DNA of 64,000 bases from Adiantum capillus-veneris. Taxonomy: Eukaryota; Streptophyta; Polypodiopsida; Polypodiales; Pteridaceae. A program made the translations under genes and the position numbers. A model generated the notes under the pieces. The model was not told where the DNA came from and did no database searches. It saw only the letters and a list, made by a program, of their open reading frames with translations. The stretch spans positions 43,039,279-43,103,278 of the forward strand of contig CM043970.1 in assembly GCA_014529385.2 (NCBI GenBank), written 5' to 3'. Of the stretch, positions 12,209 through 22,219 are shown piece after piece; within the stretch, counting starts at the first letter, position 1, and every line of letters starts with the position of its first letter.

Positions 12209-12642
12209 TCGGATCAGCACACACCATGTGGGTGGCAACGTCAACTTGGGCTCTAGTTACAAGATGCATTTTGAGGTATTTATGGGTTTGGTTGTTTGGA
12301 ACAAAGTATGGTACAACATGGCATGTAGCAACCTTCCAGGTGAACCATATTATGCTTGGAATCCAGATGAGTGGTGGAATTTTTGCAAGAAAATGATGCT
12401 TTTGCCTTCAATAGGGGTGGCTTGATTGAGCATGTAGCTGGTTTTGTGCGGATGTATAAGTTTCCATATGGTCCAGGAGGAAGTTTGGGATCACATTTGT
12501 GGTTTTATGTCACTATTTGATACAAGTGTTGAGCATAAATGCTCAACTTGGGGTTGGGCAATGGCGGGCGTCGGTATATGTATAGGTAAGTATGGAGGGA
12601 GATGAATTTAAAAAAAAATTCATTTTTGAATTTTCGATGTAG

Positions 12643-13015
12643 ATACGATGTCTCTATCCATGTCTCTTCTGATGCCTGTACAGATGACATTGCGACGCCT
12701 GGACCAATGCTTGTATCAATGGACCCTGCAAAAAAGGAACCCGTGGGTCTTTCCCTTTGCATTTCGCTAGTTTTTGCACCTCTTCTCTTGCCCTCCTCCT
12801 CCTCATCTACTGCAGATCTAGTGCCTAACAACTTGCCGGAGGTGAAAATCTTGCTTGTGAACTACTCTCTAGCACCAAGGTGAGATTCTTTTCAAGTTTG
12901 CTTGTAGGTTTAGGGTTTAGGGTTTAACATAGTGTGTGTGCGTGCGTGTGCGTGTGTGCATTTTTGCAGGTTCAAGGACGTTTACAAGACCCTTTATTGC
13001 TCAAATAGGCCGCAT
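12643..13015 (+). other. Possible two-exon gene fragment, function unknown
   Basis: An open stretch 12643-12879 is preceded by a splice-acceptor-like TTTTCGATGTAG and ends at AAG/GTGAGA. A 90-bp intron (12880-12969) ends in TTTTTGCAG, and a second exon (12970-13015) stays in frame and ends at CAT/GTGAGT. The joined frame reads across as VNYSLAPRFKDVYKTLYC. Unit 2 differs inside the first exon by a 3-bp, frame-keeping indel. VNYSLAP resembles the VNYRLAP step of plant carboxylesterases, but no catalytic residues are visible and that link is weak. No start, stop or further exons were found. Confidence 0.25.
12907..12926 (+). repeat. Short interstitial telomere-type repeat
   Basis: GGTTTAGGGTTTAGGGTTTA, just under three copies of the plant telomere unit TTTAGGG, inside the proposed intron. 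Also present at 53504-53523. Too short to mean more than a chance or microhomology patch. Confidence 0.6.
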
Positions 13016-13365
13016 GTGAGTGCTTAAAATTTTAATGCATGTTAAATTAATTTGTATATTGAAAAAATAAAATTTCATGCTTTAGATTCTCAATGCTTTA
13101 AGTTTTATGACATTTTGTTTAGAAATAATGCTTTGGAATAAATTTGTTTTGAAATTATGGTTTGTGTTGTGAAATTATGGTTTGGGGTAATTTTATTTTG
13201 AAATTATGCTTTTGAATTATGTTATGAAATTACACTACCATCTTGTCATGTTGTTTTGGAATTATAATGTTTTGAAATTATGCTATGAAAAAATATTGTT
13301 TTGAAATTATGCTTTGAAGAAATTTTGTTTTGAATTATGTCGTTTTTGAGATTATAGGATTGAGG

Positions 13366-14660
13366 AGGTTTAGGTTATAAGTTTTGGTTAGGTTTAGTTT
13401 AAGTTATAGGTTAGGTTAGAGTATAGGCTATATGTTAATTAAGTTATAGGTTATAAGCTAGGTTAATTATACGAGGCTAGGTTAGGTCATAGGCTAGGTT
13501 AGATTGGGTTTAGGTTTAGGTTATAGGTTAGGTTAGGTTATAGGACGTTAATTAGGTTAGCTTAGCTTACATGTTAGGTTCTACGTTATGTTTAAGTTAT
13601 AAGTTAGGTGAGGTTATAGGTTATAGGCTAGGTTAGCTAGATTATAGGTTAGGTTTAGGCAAAAAGTTAGGTTATAGGTTAAGTTAACTAGTGTTTAGGT
13701 TATAGGTTTGGTTCAAAAAACATAGGATGCTCCGAACTAAAACATTGGCAACCCATAACCATGATGTCAGTAGCTTACAAAATTACTGCCAAGTCAATTG
13801 CCCTAAGACTCTCTCTCACTCTGGATAAGGGTATCACTCATCACTAACAAGGTTTCATCAAAGGAAGATCTATTTAAGATACCACCTTGACAACAGTGGT
13901 TGGATTAGAATACACACCATTCACCATGCAAGACTGTTTTCGTTATATAGGTTAGAGCTAGCGACAAATAGTAGAAAAAATGCAAATGGACTTCGATTAT
14001 GTTAGGTTATAGGTTAGGTAGGTTATATGTTAGGTAAGGTTATAGGTTATGCTAGATTGGGTTATCGGTTAGGTTTAGGTTATAGGTCATGTTAGGTTAG
14101 AGCTACCGGCAATTTAATAGTAGAAAAAAACGCATGCAAACGGACTTCAAAGATGACTCATGTACTTCAAAAAACACAAACGGACTTCGATTATGTTAGG
14201 TTAGGTTATAGGTTAGGTTTAGGTTTAGGTTACGAAAAGTTAGGCTAGATTATAGGTTAAGTTAGAGATAGCGACAAATTAATAGTAAAAAAATGCAAAT
14301 GGACTGCGAAGATGACTAGTGTACTTCAAAAACCGCAAAGGGACTTCGATTAGATTAGGTTACAGGTTAGGTTTAGGTTATAGGTTAGGTTACAGATTAT
14401 GTTAGGCTAGGTTAGGTTTTGGTTATATGTTAGGTTAGATTATAGGTTAGTTTAGAGCTAGAGACAAATTAATAGTAGAAAAAATGCAAACGAACTTTAA
14501 AAATGACTCATGTACTTCAAAAAAAGCAAACGACTTTGGTTAGGTTATCCTATAGGGTTAGGTTTAGGTTTAGGGTTATGTTAGGTTAGGTTAGTTTTAG
14601 GTTATAGGTGAAGTTAGATTATAGGTTAGGTTAGAGCTAGCGGCAAATTAATAGTAGAAA
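13366..14660. repeat. TAGGTTA-type satellite with a longer recurring unit, unit 1
   Basis: Dense degenerate repeats of TTAGGTTATAGG-like words. From about 13950 a second motif recurs roughly every 150-185 bp: GTTAGAGCTAGCG, then CAAATTAATAGTAGAAAA, then one or two copies of CAAACGGACTTC-like words. Occurrences start near 13946, 14096, 14267, 14452 and 14630. The segment 13090-13365 just before it is AT-rich with recurring TTTTGAAATTATG words. Confidence 0.8.
13722..13932 (+). pseudogene. LINE reverse transcriptase fragment
   Basis: In one frame the plus strand reads SELKHWQPITMMSVAYKITA, then KSIALRLSLTLDKGITHH, a TAA stop, QGFIKGRSI, a second TAA stop, and DTTLTTVVGLEYTPFTMQDC. This is the finger/palm start of plant L1-type RT (family pattern N-x-R-P-I-S-L-x-x-x-x-Y-K-I ... 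Q-x-G-F-x-x-G-R-x-I). Only about 70 codons remain and both sides are satellite. The copy at 54320-54530 has the same two stops, so they predate the duplication. Confidence 0.8.
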
Positions 14661-14670
14661 AACACAAACG

Positions 14671-14845
14671 GACCGTCGCTAATAGCGTCGATACGGGAAC
14701 ATCGCTATGAGCGTCACTATAACCATCGTTATAGGCGTCGCTATATAGCGACGCCTATAGCGACGATCATAGCGATGTTTACAAAAGCCATCTATAGCAA
14801 CGTTCATAGCGACGTTGCAGAGCCTTATATAGCGATGCTCGAGAG
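14671..14845. repeat. CACTA subterminal repeat array
   Basis: Repeated AGCGACG/CGTCGCT and close variants in both orientations, including a perfect 28-bp palindrome at 14731-14758 centred on TATATA. Short subterminal repeats in both orientations are binding sites for the second CACTA protein in En/Spm. The unit 2 copy is 55647-55837. Confidence 0.65.
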
Positions 14846-15427
14846 AATTTTTTTTTGGTGGCGGGGCATTCACCCATAAACCATATTTAATGATTCAATA
14901 ATAGAGTAAACCTAAATGAATCCAAGATAAGCCCAGATTCACCTTTGAAAGAAAGTGCAAGCTTAGATATAGACCCAAAGTAGTCACCCACAAGACAATA
15001 TAACCATTAACTCCATCATCCATAGTATTGTTTGCAGAATAAAGATACAAAACTGACAAAAGTAAATTGATGAAAGTAAATCAATGACAATTATACACAT
15101 CATAGGCAAAATCACTTGATTGTTAAACTTTGCAAATATAATAGTTACAACACCATTGATTATTGAAAAATTATACATGGTTTTCCAATAGTTACAAAAA
15201 GACGTATTAACGTCGTCTCATGATACATATGCTATGACAAAAAGAAACTAATGCTATCTAGCTACGGCTAGACTTACATCGTCTAATCAGACGTCTCATC
15301 CGTCCAAGCGGCGTATCTGTCGGATTCCGCAAAAAAAACAATAAGACAGCTTTCTGTAAGTATAAACATATTATTTATAAAACAATACAACAAATAGAAA
15401 AGAGTAAACCCTAATACTAACCATGCC

Positions 15428-16305
15428 GCCGCGAGAACTTAGAATGTCCATCAGGGCGTTTAAGCCCTTCCTACCTGCGTACTCGCGCTCGTATGGTGTG
15501 GGGTCACGTCCTGTCATCCACCACTATCAAAACAAACAAAGAATCCATTACGTTAGAATTTAAAAACCCCTAAACCCTAAACTATCAAACCTAAAGAGCA
15601 ATGCAAAAACACTTACAAAATCGGCCTCAAATGATGCCCACCCGCTGCTCCCCAAGTGGTGTGAGCTCCCTGCCTCTACTCGTGCTTTGGCTGCCTCCTT
15701 TTGTTGCTTCCACTTGTCGAGATTCTCGTACGCTGCTTTCTTTGCATTCTTACAATATTCTTTGGCCAGCCAATCTGGTCTGTTCCACCCATGCTTAATT
15801 GATTTTTGCACTTCAGAACGCTTGTGCTTGCAGTATTCGTGCATTCAAACCTTCATCTCGTCTTCACTGAAGCCGTCATCCCGTGTTGAAACGAGAAACT
15901 TGTCATCCAACATGCTGATGAATCTGTCTTTTAAATCACTTGGTACTTCACTCCAGGTGTTTAATATGTAGTGTCTAAACACCTGAGAGCAAAGACCGCG
16001 CATACGCGAGATCACCTCTTGCCTTCATCATCCAAGATGATGCTGTCGCTAAAGTCGACGGAGTAAGACAAGCCCTCTCACCGGTGATGCGTGAACCTAG
16101 GTATCTCAATAGGGATCTCTAGCGGCGTGTCGATGGGGGTACGGACGTCAGGTGTCTCCACTGGAGTCTCGGCCCCCAAGCGAGGAGTGTCAACTGGAGT
16201 GACTCCTGGAGGAGTAGGTAGTGGTGTGTAGCTACTAGGAATGGCCGTCAGCCACGCAAAACCTGGCGTAGATGGCGATGCCGTGGATGGTGTGGGGGTG
16301 GACAA
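15428..16305 (-). pseudogene. CACTA second protein (Transposase_24-like), unit 1
   Basis: Minus-strand frame from 16305: a Pro/Thr-rich start (TPVDTP, ETPVETP, PIDTP steps) that reads into a TGA, then YSVDLNDSIILDD, then RHYILNTWSEVPSDLKDRF in unit 2. The C-terminal part (15844-15617) has HGWNRPDWLAKEYCKNAKKA and an H-x-x-GSSGWASFE stretch, matching the plant Ptta/En/Spm Transposase_24 pattern. A GTAAGT donor at 15616 and TTTTGATAG acceptor give a 93-bp intron (15524-15616), followed by WWMTGRDPTPYEREYAGRKG. Two TGA stops are shared with unit 2. Unit 1 has an extra 1-bp deletion near 16015 (CACCTCTT against CACCTTCTT), so it is more broken. Confidence 0.7.
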
Positions 16306-16531
16306 AGAAGGGGAGGGTAAAGAGCCTCGTCGAACATGAGACGGTGTCGAGGCATCGACGTCAGCATCCCCACAACAACCGCCGCCGCCGCCACCACTAG
16401 AGCGTCAGTGCCTAGACAAGTGTGAAGATTGTCTCGTCGGCACTAAAGCTTTGGAGCGCGCTGAATGCTCTAAAACAGAGGGAGACACTAAAGGAGTAGG
16501 AACGCATGATGTTGTTTCACAGCGATGACGC

Positions 16532-17257
16532 TGTCAAAGAGTTGACGGTCTTGCCAGGAATGTGTCGGGCTTCTAGCTGTGAGGGTTTGTGGGGAGACTG
16601 TGAAGGCTTTCACTTAAGCAAGCTTAATGTTTGTAGCAAATACATTGTGTGTAGCCATTATAATCTTACACGTAGACACACACATATGCACACGTGAAAC
16701 CCTCAAAACAAAACAAAGATGAAAACATCAAGGCTTTGATCGTATCTAATCAAAGGTAAGATGAAAGGGTTTACTGATGCATTTATAGCAGCAAGTCATT
16801 GTGCTCCAAATAGACTGTGAATGGTTCTTTGAAACTGTAACTTAGTGCTTACAAATATGTAGATGTTTTGCCTAGTAATAGGAGTGAGCCGTGTGTACAA
16901 GTCTTCTTGGTTCATAGTAATATTAAGAAATCAAGACTCAACCCCTAGAGGAGAATAAATATGTGCACATTGAAAGAATTAGAGTAGTCTAGTAGTGGCA
17001 AAATAAGAGGACGTGGAGAAAGAAGAATTCCTTGTAGTCTTTCCGGCCCAAAGAGTAACACAATTCTCTATTGGAAGTGGATTTTATGGCTAATACAAAC
17101 GTTAATCCTAATATTTTGCACAAAGTGAAAGGGTTGAAAGGTTACACCATTGGGATTATTCATCTAAGAAAGTTTAGAAAGCAGTCAAACAATGGAGGAA
17201 AGAGATAAGAGAGACAACCAACACACAAAGACCCTCAAGCCAAAGAAGTGAAGCACA
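16532..17257 (-). repeat. Gypsy-1 3' LTR, outer part
   Basis: From TGTCAAAGAGTTGACGG at 16532 to GAAGCAC at about 17257, matching 30773-31286 plus 36414-36638 of the other LTR. Copia-1 interrupts the LTR here. Confidence 0.85.
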
Positions 17258-17449
17258 TGAAGGAGTACAAGCGGAAGTGCGACGCGAGAGAGAGTGCGAG
17301 AAGAAGAGCACGACGATATGGTGAACTCGCTCTACTATAATGTGTAGAGCATAGTGAGTTCTTATTAGGTTTTGGCAAAGGAATATGTGTACATACCTGG
17401 CGGCCCGCCCACTCACCTGGGCAACCACATTGGGCTTTATACCCCAACA
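17258..17449 (-). repeat. Copia-1 3' LTR
   Basis: On the minus strand it begins TGTTGGGGTATAAAGCCC and ends CTCCTTCA. It is preceded by a polypurine tract (AAGTCGGAGGT here; AAGTGGGAGGT in unit 2). The unit 2 copy is 58251-58442. Confidence 0.75.
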
Positions 17450-17538
17450 ACCTCCGACTTAAAGTCCAATGTGGTACTTTAAGTGTGAGAGAAGCTACTA
17501 TACAAGCTAATATACAAGAAATGTAGAGAAGTGATGTA

Positions 17539-20500
17539 CTACCCTACACCTAACTGCTTGTGAAAATGCGCAAAGCTCTCCGAGGGAAGTCCTTTTGTAA
17601 GTAGATCAGCAGGATTTTCTATGGTGTGAACTTTGACAAGCTGAAGTTGCTTATCCTCGAGCATTTCCCTGATGAAATGATACTTCACATCCACATGCTT
17701 TGTCTTTGAGTGATAAACTGGATTGCGAGCCAATTGTATAGCACTTTGACTATCACAATATAACACAGGCATCTCTTCTTTGATTCCCAAATCTGTTACT
17801 AGTCGATTAAGCCAAATTGATTCTTTGCATGCCTCTGATGCTGCAACATATTCAGCCTCTGTAGTAGACTGAGTAACACAATCTTGTAATCTAGAACGCC
17901 ATGATACTGCTCCACCAGCCAATGTAAAGACATACCCTGGCATAGACCTTCGGTTGTCTAAGTCACCTGCATAATCTGAGTCTGTAAAACCCTTTACACT
18001 TAGCTCCTGACTCCCATAGCATATACGCATACTCTTTGTAGCTTTCAGGTATCTCAATATTCCTTTCACTGCCTCCCAATGTTTCTTGCCTGGGTTTGAC
18101 ATGTATCGACTTACTACTCCCACTGCAAATGCAATGTCTGGGCGAGTAGCAATCATTGCATACATCAAACTACCCACTGCAGACGCATATGGAATCTTAT
18201 CCATTTCAGCCTGTTCTTCCTCAGACACAGGACAATCTTGTTTGCTAAGTTTCACATATGGTGGCAATGGAACACTCAGTGCCTTTCCCTTCTCCATATT
18301 GAAAAGTTGCAAAACCTTGTCAATATACTCTGTTTGAGATAACCAAATCAACTTCTTTGATCTGTCTCTCTCAATGCGCATACCAAGTATATGACTTGCC
18401 TCACCCATGTCTTTCATGTCAAACGATTTTGCCATCTTTGACTTCAAAGTTGAAATTTCTTCCAAGTGCTTGCCAGCAATCAACATGTCATCCACATACA
18501 AAATAAGGATCAGCCAACTACCATCCTTAGCCTTCTTTGTATACAGACAGTGATCGAACTCACTACGTTTGTAGCCTTGAGAAAGCATAAACTTGTGGAA
18601 TTTATGGTACCATGCCCTCGGTGATTGTTTTAAGCCATAAATACTCTTTAACAACTGGCATACCCAATCTTCCTTGCCTTTCTCAACAAACCCTTCTGGC
18701 TGCTGCATGTAAATTTCCACATCTAAATCACCATGCAAGAACGCTGTCTTGACATCCATTTGGTGCAACACCAAATCTAATATGTCAACCAATGCAAGAA
18801 AGCATCTCAATGTAGTCATCTTGACCACCGGAGAGAAGACTTCATCAAAGTCAATGCCTTGTTCTTGCTTAAAGCCCTTGGCAACAAGCCTTGCTTTGTA
18901 CTTTGGCTGACTATCATGAGCGGTGATCTTATACTTGTAAACCCATTTAGAAGGTAGAGCCTTTTTGCACTGTGGTAATTTAACTAGCTTCCATGTCTTG
19001 TTTTTATGTAGAGATGTCATCTCTGACTGCATGGCCAATTTCCAATTCTCGGAGTCCTTCATTTGCACTGCGTCCTTGTAACATGAAGGCTCATTGCAAT
19101 AAGTCAACATGACATAGTTCATAGATGGAACAAACCTATCATGAGGTCACGTGACATGTCCAGATCTACGCACAATAGGTGGCTCAGGCTCAGCCACAAC
19201 CTGTGGTTCCACTCTATCCTGTCCTTGCTCCTCTTGAGCCCTGACATTTTGTCTTGCACGTGCAGGTCCATCTTCTTGGAAGACAACTCTTCTAATCTCC
19301 TCAACCCTCTCTGGTTTAGAATGATATTTGGATTCATTAAAGTGAACATCATTACTGCGGACAACCTTTTTGGATTCGGGATCCCAAAGTCTGTACCCCA
19401 TCTCACCAGAATTACCATAGCCTAGAAAGATGCACTTTCTACTCTTTGGCTCAAGTTTGTTCCTAAATTCCTTTGGAACGTGAGTATATGCCTCACAGCC
19501 AAAGACTCTGAGATGCTTGTATGAGGGCATTTTGCCTGACCATACCATCTCTGGCACTGAATCCTTCTGCAAAACCTTGCTAGGAGATCTATTTACAAGA
19601 TGAACAGCTGTTGATACAGCTTCAGCCCAAAACCCATTTGGCAGCTGTGCATTAGAAAACATACTTCTGACCTTCTCTTGTATGGTCCTATTCATCCTCT
19701 CAGCAACACCATTTTGAGGAGGATTGTAAGGAGCAGTAAGTTCACATTTTATACCTTTTGACTCACAAAAGTCTTGAAAGGCCTTTGAAACATACTCTCC
19801 ACCATTGTCAGTGCGTAAGAATTTAAGCTTCTTGCCACTCTGATTCTCCACAAGTGTCACAAACGTTTTGAAAACACTAAACGCTTCATCCTTGTGCTTG
19901 AGAAAGTAAACCCATACTTTCCTCGAGTAATCATCTATAAATGTCATAAAGTAAGAAGCTCCCCCTAGAGATAGGTTAGGCATAGGTCCACACAAATCAC
20001 TATGAACAAGTGCCAACTATGTATCTCTTCTACTGCTTCTATGCTTATGTGGCTGCCGTGTTTGCTTACCATACAGATAATGTTCACGGAATTCAAAATC
20101 ATTAAATGAAAAGCCTGGCAAATAACCAGAACGAGACAAGATTTCCATTCCCTTCTTGGACATATGTCCTAACCAGCTATGCCACAAAGAAACGTTCGGC
20201 TGCTCGGTTACATTGATTACATTTTTAGAGACATTTGATACATAAATCATGTAAAGTCCTCCAGACTTTACTCCATGTGCTACTGTCATAGAACCCTTGG
20301 ATATCTTCCACATGTTCTGTCCAAAAGTGGTGACGTAGCCAGCATCATCAAGTAAACCTGTGCTGATCAAGCTCTTTGTAATTGCGGGAACATGTCTCAC
20401 ATTCTTCAGCATGAAAGAAGAGCCATTCTGAAACTTCAATTGAACATCTCCAACACCTAAGATCTCACATGTCTGCCCATTGCCTAGCCGAACATGATCT

Positions 20501-20571
20501 TTAGTGGTCACATAAGAGGTAAACCACTCCTTGTTTGGAGACACATGAAGTGATGCCCCTGAGTCTATAAT
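17539..20571 (-). pseudogene. Copia-1 pol: protease, integrase, RT, RNase H (unit 1)
   Basis: Reads in one frame from the protease motif IIDSGASLHVS directly after the gag stop. The integrase has the HHCC region at LWHSWLGHMSKKG but FREHYLYGKQ where two Cys are expected (both kept in unit 2). The core has DLCGPM, TDNGGEY and the glutamate in NGVAERMNRTI. RT shows ILYVDDMLIAG; RNase H shows FTDSDYAGDLDNRRS and TTEAEYVAASEA, and the end has NPADLLTKGLP. Lesions: TAG between gag and protease, TAG before LALVHSDLCGP near 20016 (both shared with unit 2), and a private TGA near 19146. These proteins would mature particles, integrate cDNA and copy RNA; none can be made whole here. Confidence 0.9.
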
Positions 20572-21519
20572 CTAGTCACTCAGTGCATTTCCATCAGATG
20601 ATGTAAGAAGAGCTGAGTCCATTGTATTCTTCAAGAAATAGATGTCTCCTGACACTAGACTGTCATCCTCTGCAACAGTGTTTGTCACATTTATTTCTTG
20701 AATATTCACTGAGGACTTGTTCTTCTCACCATGGTCTTCAGCTTTCTCTTTGCCTTTTTCTGCTTTCCATTCTCTGAAGTCTCTTTTCATGTGACCCTTC
20801 TTGCCACAGTGGTAGCATTCTATGTCACTCTTGCCTTTAGCACTGCGGGACTTGCTATGAGACTGATTCCTCTTTCCACCTTTGTACTTTTCTTTGGTCC
20901 TTCCCCTAACAACTAAGGCTGTTCCTTTGCCTTTGTCCATTGTCTTTCTATTGGTTTCTTCAGTAAGCAGACTTCCTTCTACACCTGCTATGTTCAAACC
21001 ATCTGGAGGTGCAGAATTACTCAAAGCTGTGCGAAAAGTGTCCCAACTTTCCGGCAATGTGATCAACAGGAACATAGCTCTAACAGGTTCATCAAACTTG
21101 ACACCTTGAGCTGACAACTGACTATAGATTGTGTTGAATTCATTCAGATGATTGGACATAGGTGTCCCTTCTTTCATCTTCAAGTCAACAAGCTTCTTAA
21201 GCCAGTATACCTGTGAAGCTGCACTCTGCTTCTCATAAAGATCACTCAGCTTTAACCATGCTTGATAAGCCGACATCTCGTCTGCTACATTGAAGTAAAC
21301 GCTTTCTGCCAAAGTCAGCATAATGGTAGAAAGTGCCAATTCATCCATTTCGCTCCATTCATCTTCGTCCATATCTTCTGGTTTTATCCCCTTGAGCTTT
21401 ATAGTTTTTATCTGCTTCTTTTGTACCAACACGTGCCAAATCTGCTTCTTCCACAATGGGAAATTGGTTCCATCCAGCTTCTTGATATTGTAAAGAGCAG
21501 TGTCCTGTGATCCAGCCAT
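20572..21519 (-). CDS. Copia-1 gag (UBN2-type), unit 1
   Basis: 315 codons from ATG at 21519 to TAG at 20572. Residues 1-45 (LDGTNFPLWKKQIWHVLVQ) and about 55-190 form a UBN2/copia gag domain with AYQAWLKLSDLYEKQS and NTIYSQLSAQGV. A basic linker is followed near residue 235 by a zinc knuckle CYHCGKKGHMKRDF, in which the final Cys of the CCHC pattern is Phe in both units. The terminating TAG stands two codons before the protease IIDSGAS, so it most likely replaces a sense codon of an original gag-pol frame. Of the Copia-1 frames this is the only one without an internal lesion. Confidence 0.85.
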   Translation of the reverse strand: MAGSQDTALYNIKKLDGTNFPLWKKQIWHVLVQKKQIKTIKLKGIKPEDMDEDEWSEMDELALSTIMLTLAESVYFNVADEMSAYQAWLKLSDLYEKQSAASQVYWLKKLVDLKMKEGTPMSNHLNEFNTIYSQLSAQGVKFDEPVRAMFLLITLPESWDTFRTALSNSAPPDGLNIAGVEGSLLTEETNRKTMDKGKGTALVVRGRTKEKYKGGKRNQSHSKSRSAKGKSDIECYHCGKKGHMKRDFREWKAEKGKEKAEDHGEKNKSSVNIQEINVTNTVAEDDSLVSGDIYFLKNTMDSALLTSSDGNALSD

Positions 21520-22219
21520 AGCTACGCTTCATAGTGGTTTACTTTCCTGGGAAAAATTCAGCAGAGTTTCCCCTGTAAACTGACCTCTGAACCAATATCA
21601 ACCTGTCAAATGAACCAAGAAAGCTTAAGATTCTGCATAAATTTCGGCAGATTCTCCTTTGTAAAATGGCTCTGGTGTACTAAAAACAGACCAAAAAACA
21701 GCTCAAAAAACACTGTCTCTCTGACATTGTAAGCTGTGGGTAAACCTGTCCTGCACCTGTACTATCTCTGACTGTTCTGTCACTGTCCTGTAAGCATAGA
21801 CTGCGACAATGCCTCAACGGCAGTAAAGCAAAGATGCAATCCCAACTGTCTAACTCACAGTCAATACATCCTAGCTGCCTATCTAAGGGTGCTCGAGGGA
21901 TCGCTCCAAGACCTGTATCACCGAAAGGATCTCAACATTCGAGAATCCCCCAGGTCAATAAAACCTCACTCGACCCTCAACAAAGGCTGTAGTAAATTTG
22001 ACAGTACATAGACTTCCCACAAAGTCATACATCCACAAATTTCCCACTATATGCTGTAACCGCTGTGGCGGTTGTTTGCTGCGTGACTCACAGCCAGCAA
22101 ACCCTCAACAGACATACATCATCTCTGACAATACATCCCATGTGGAAGTACCTGCAATGTCAGGATGAAATCTGGAATATCAAGCAGCAAACACAATCTA
22201 CCTGATGAACTAGTGGATG
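21520..22219 (-). other. Copia-1 leader region without LTR
   Basis: About 700 bp upstream of gag on the minus strand with no open gene. A weak primer-site resemblance occurs near 21583-21595 (TTGGTTCAGAGG on the minus strand), but what lies beyond it is not the LTR sequence. Two related phrases (CAGCAGAGTTTCCCCTGTAA at about 21550 and CGGCAGATTCTCCTTTGTAA at about 21647) show an old local duplication. Confidence 0.5.

Noticed and set aside
12907-12926. True telomere or telomere-fusion site
   Set aside because: Fewer than three TTTAGGG units, surrounded by ordinary sequence.
14679-14873. ORF with Arg/Tyr repeats (14679-14873 and 55671-55865)
   Set aside because: It is a translation of the CACTA subterminal repeats and has no protein-like conservation.
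16506-16697. Plus-strand ORF repeated at 30702-30902 and 57499-57690
   Set aside because: Starts at the edge of the Gypsy-1 LTR; a by-product of LTR repetition.
18086-18337. Plus-strand ORFs such as 18086-18337, 19141-19425, 21262-21510 and their unit 2 copies
   Set aside because: Antisense shadows of Copia-1 pol and gag, explained fully by the minus-strand genes.
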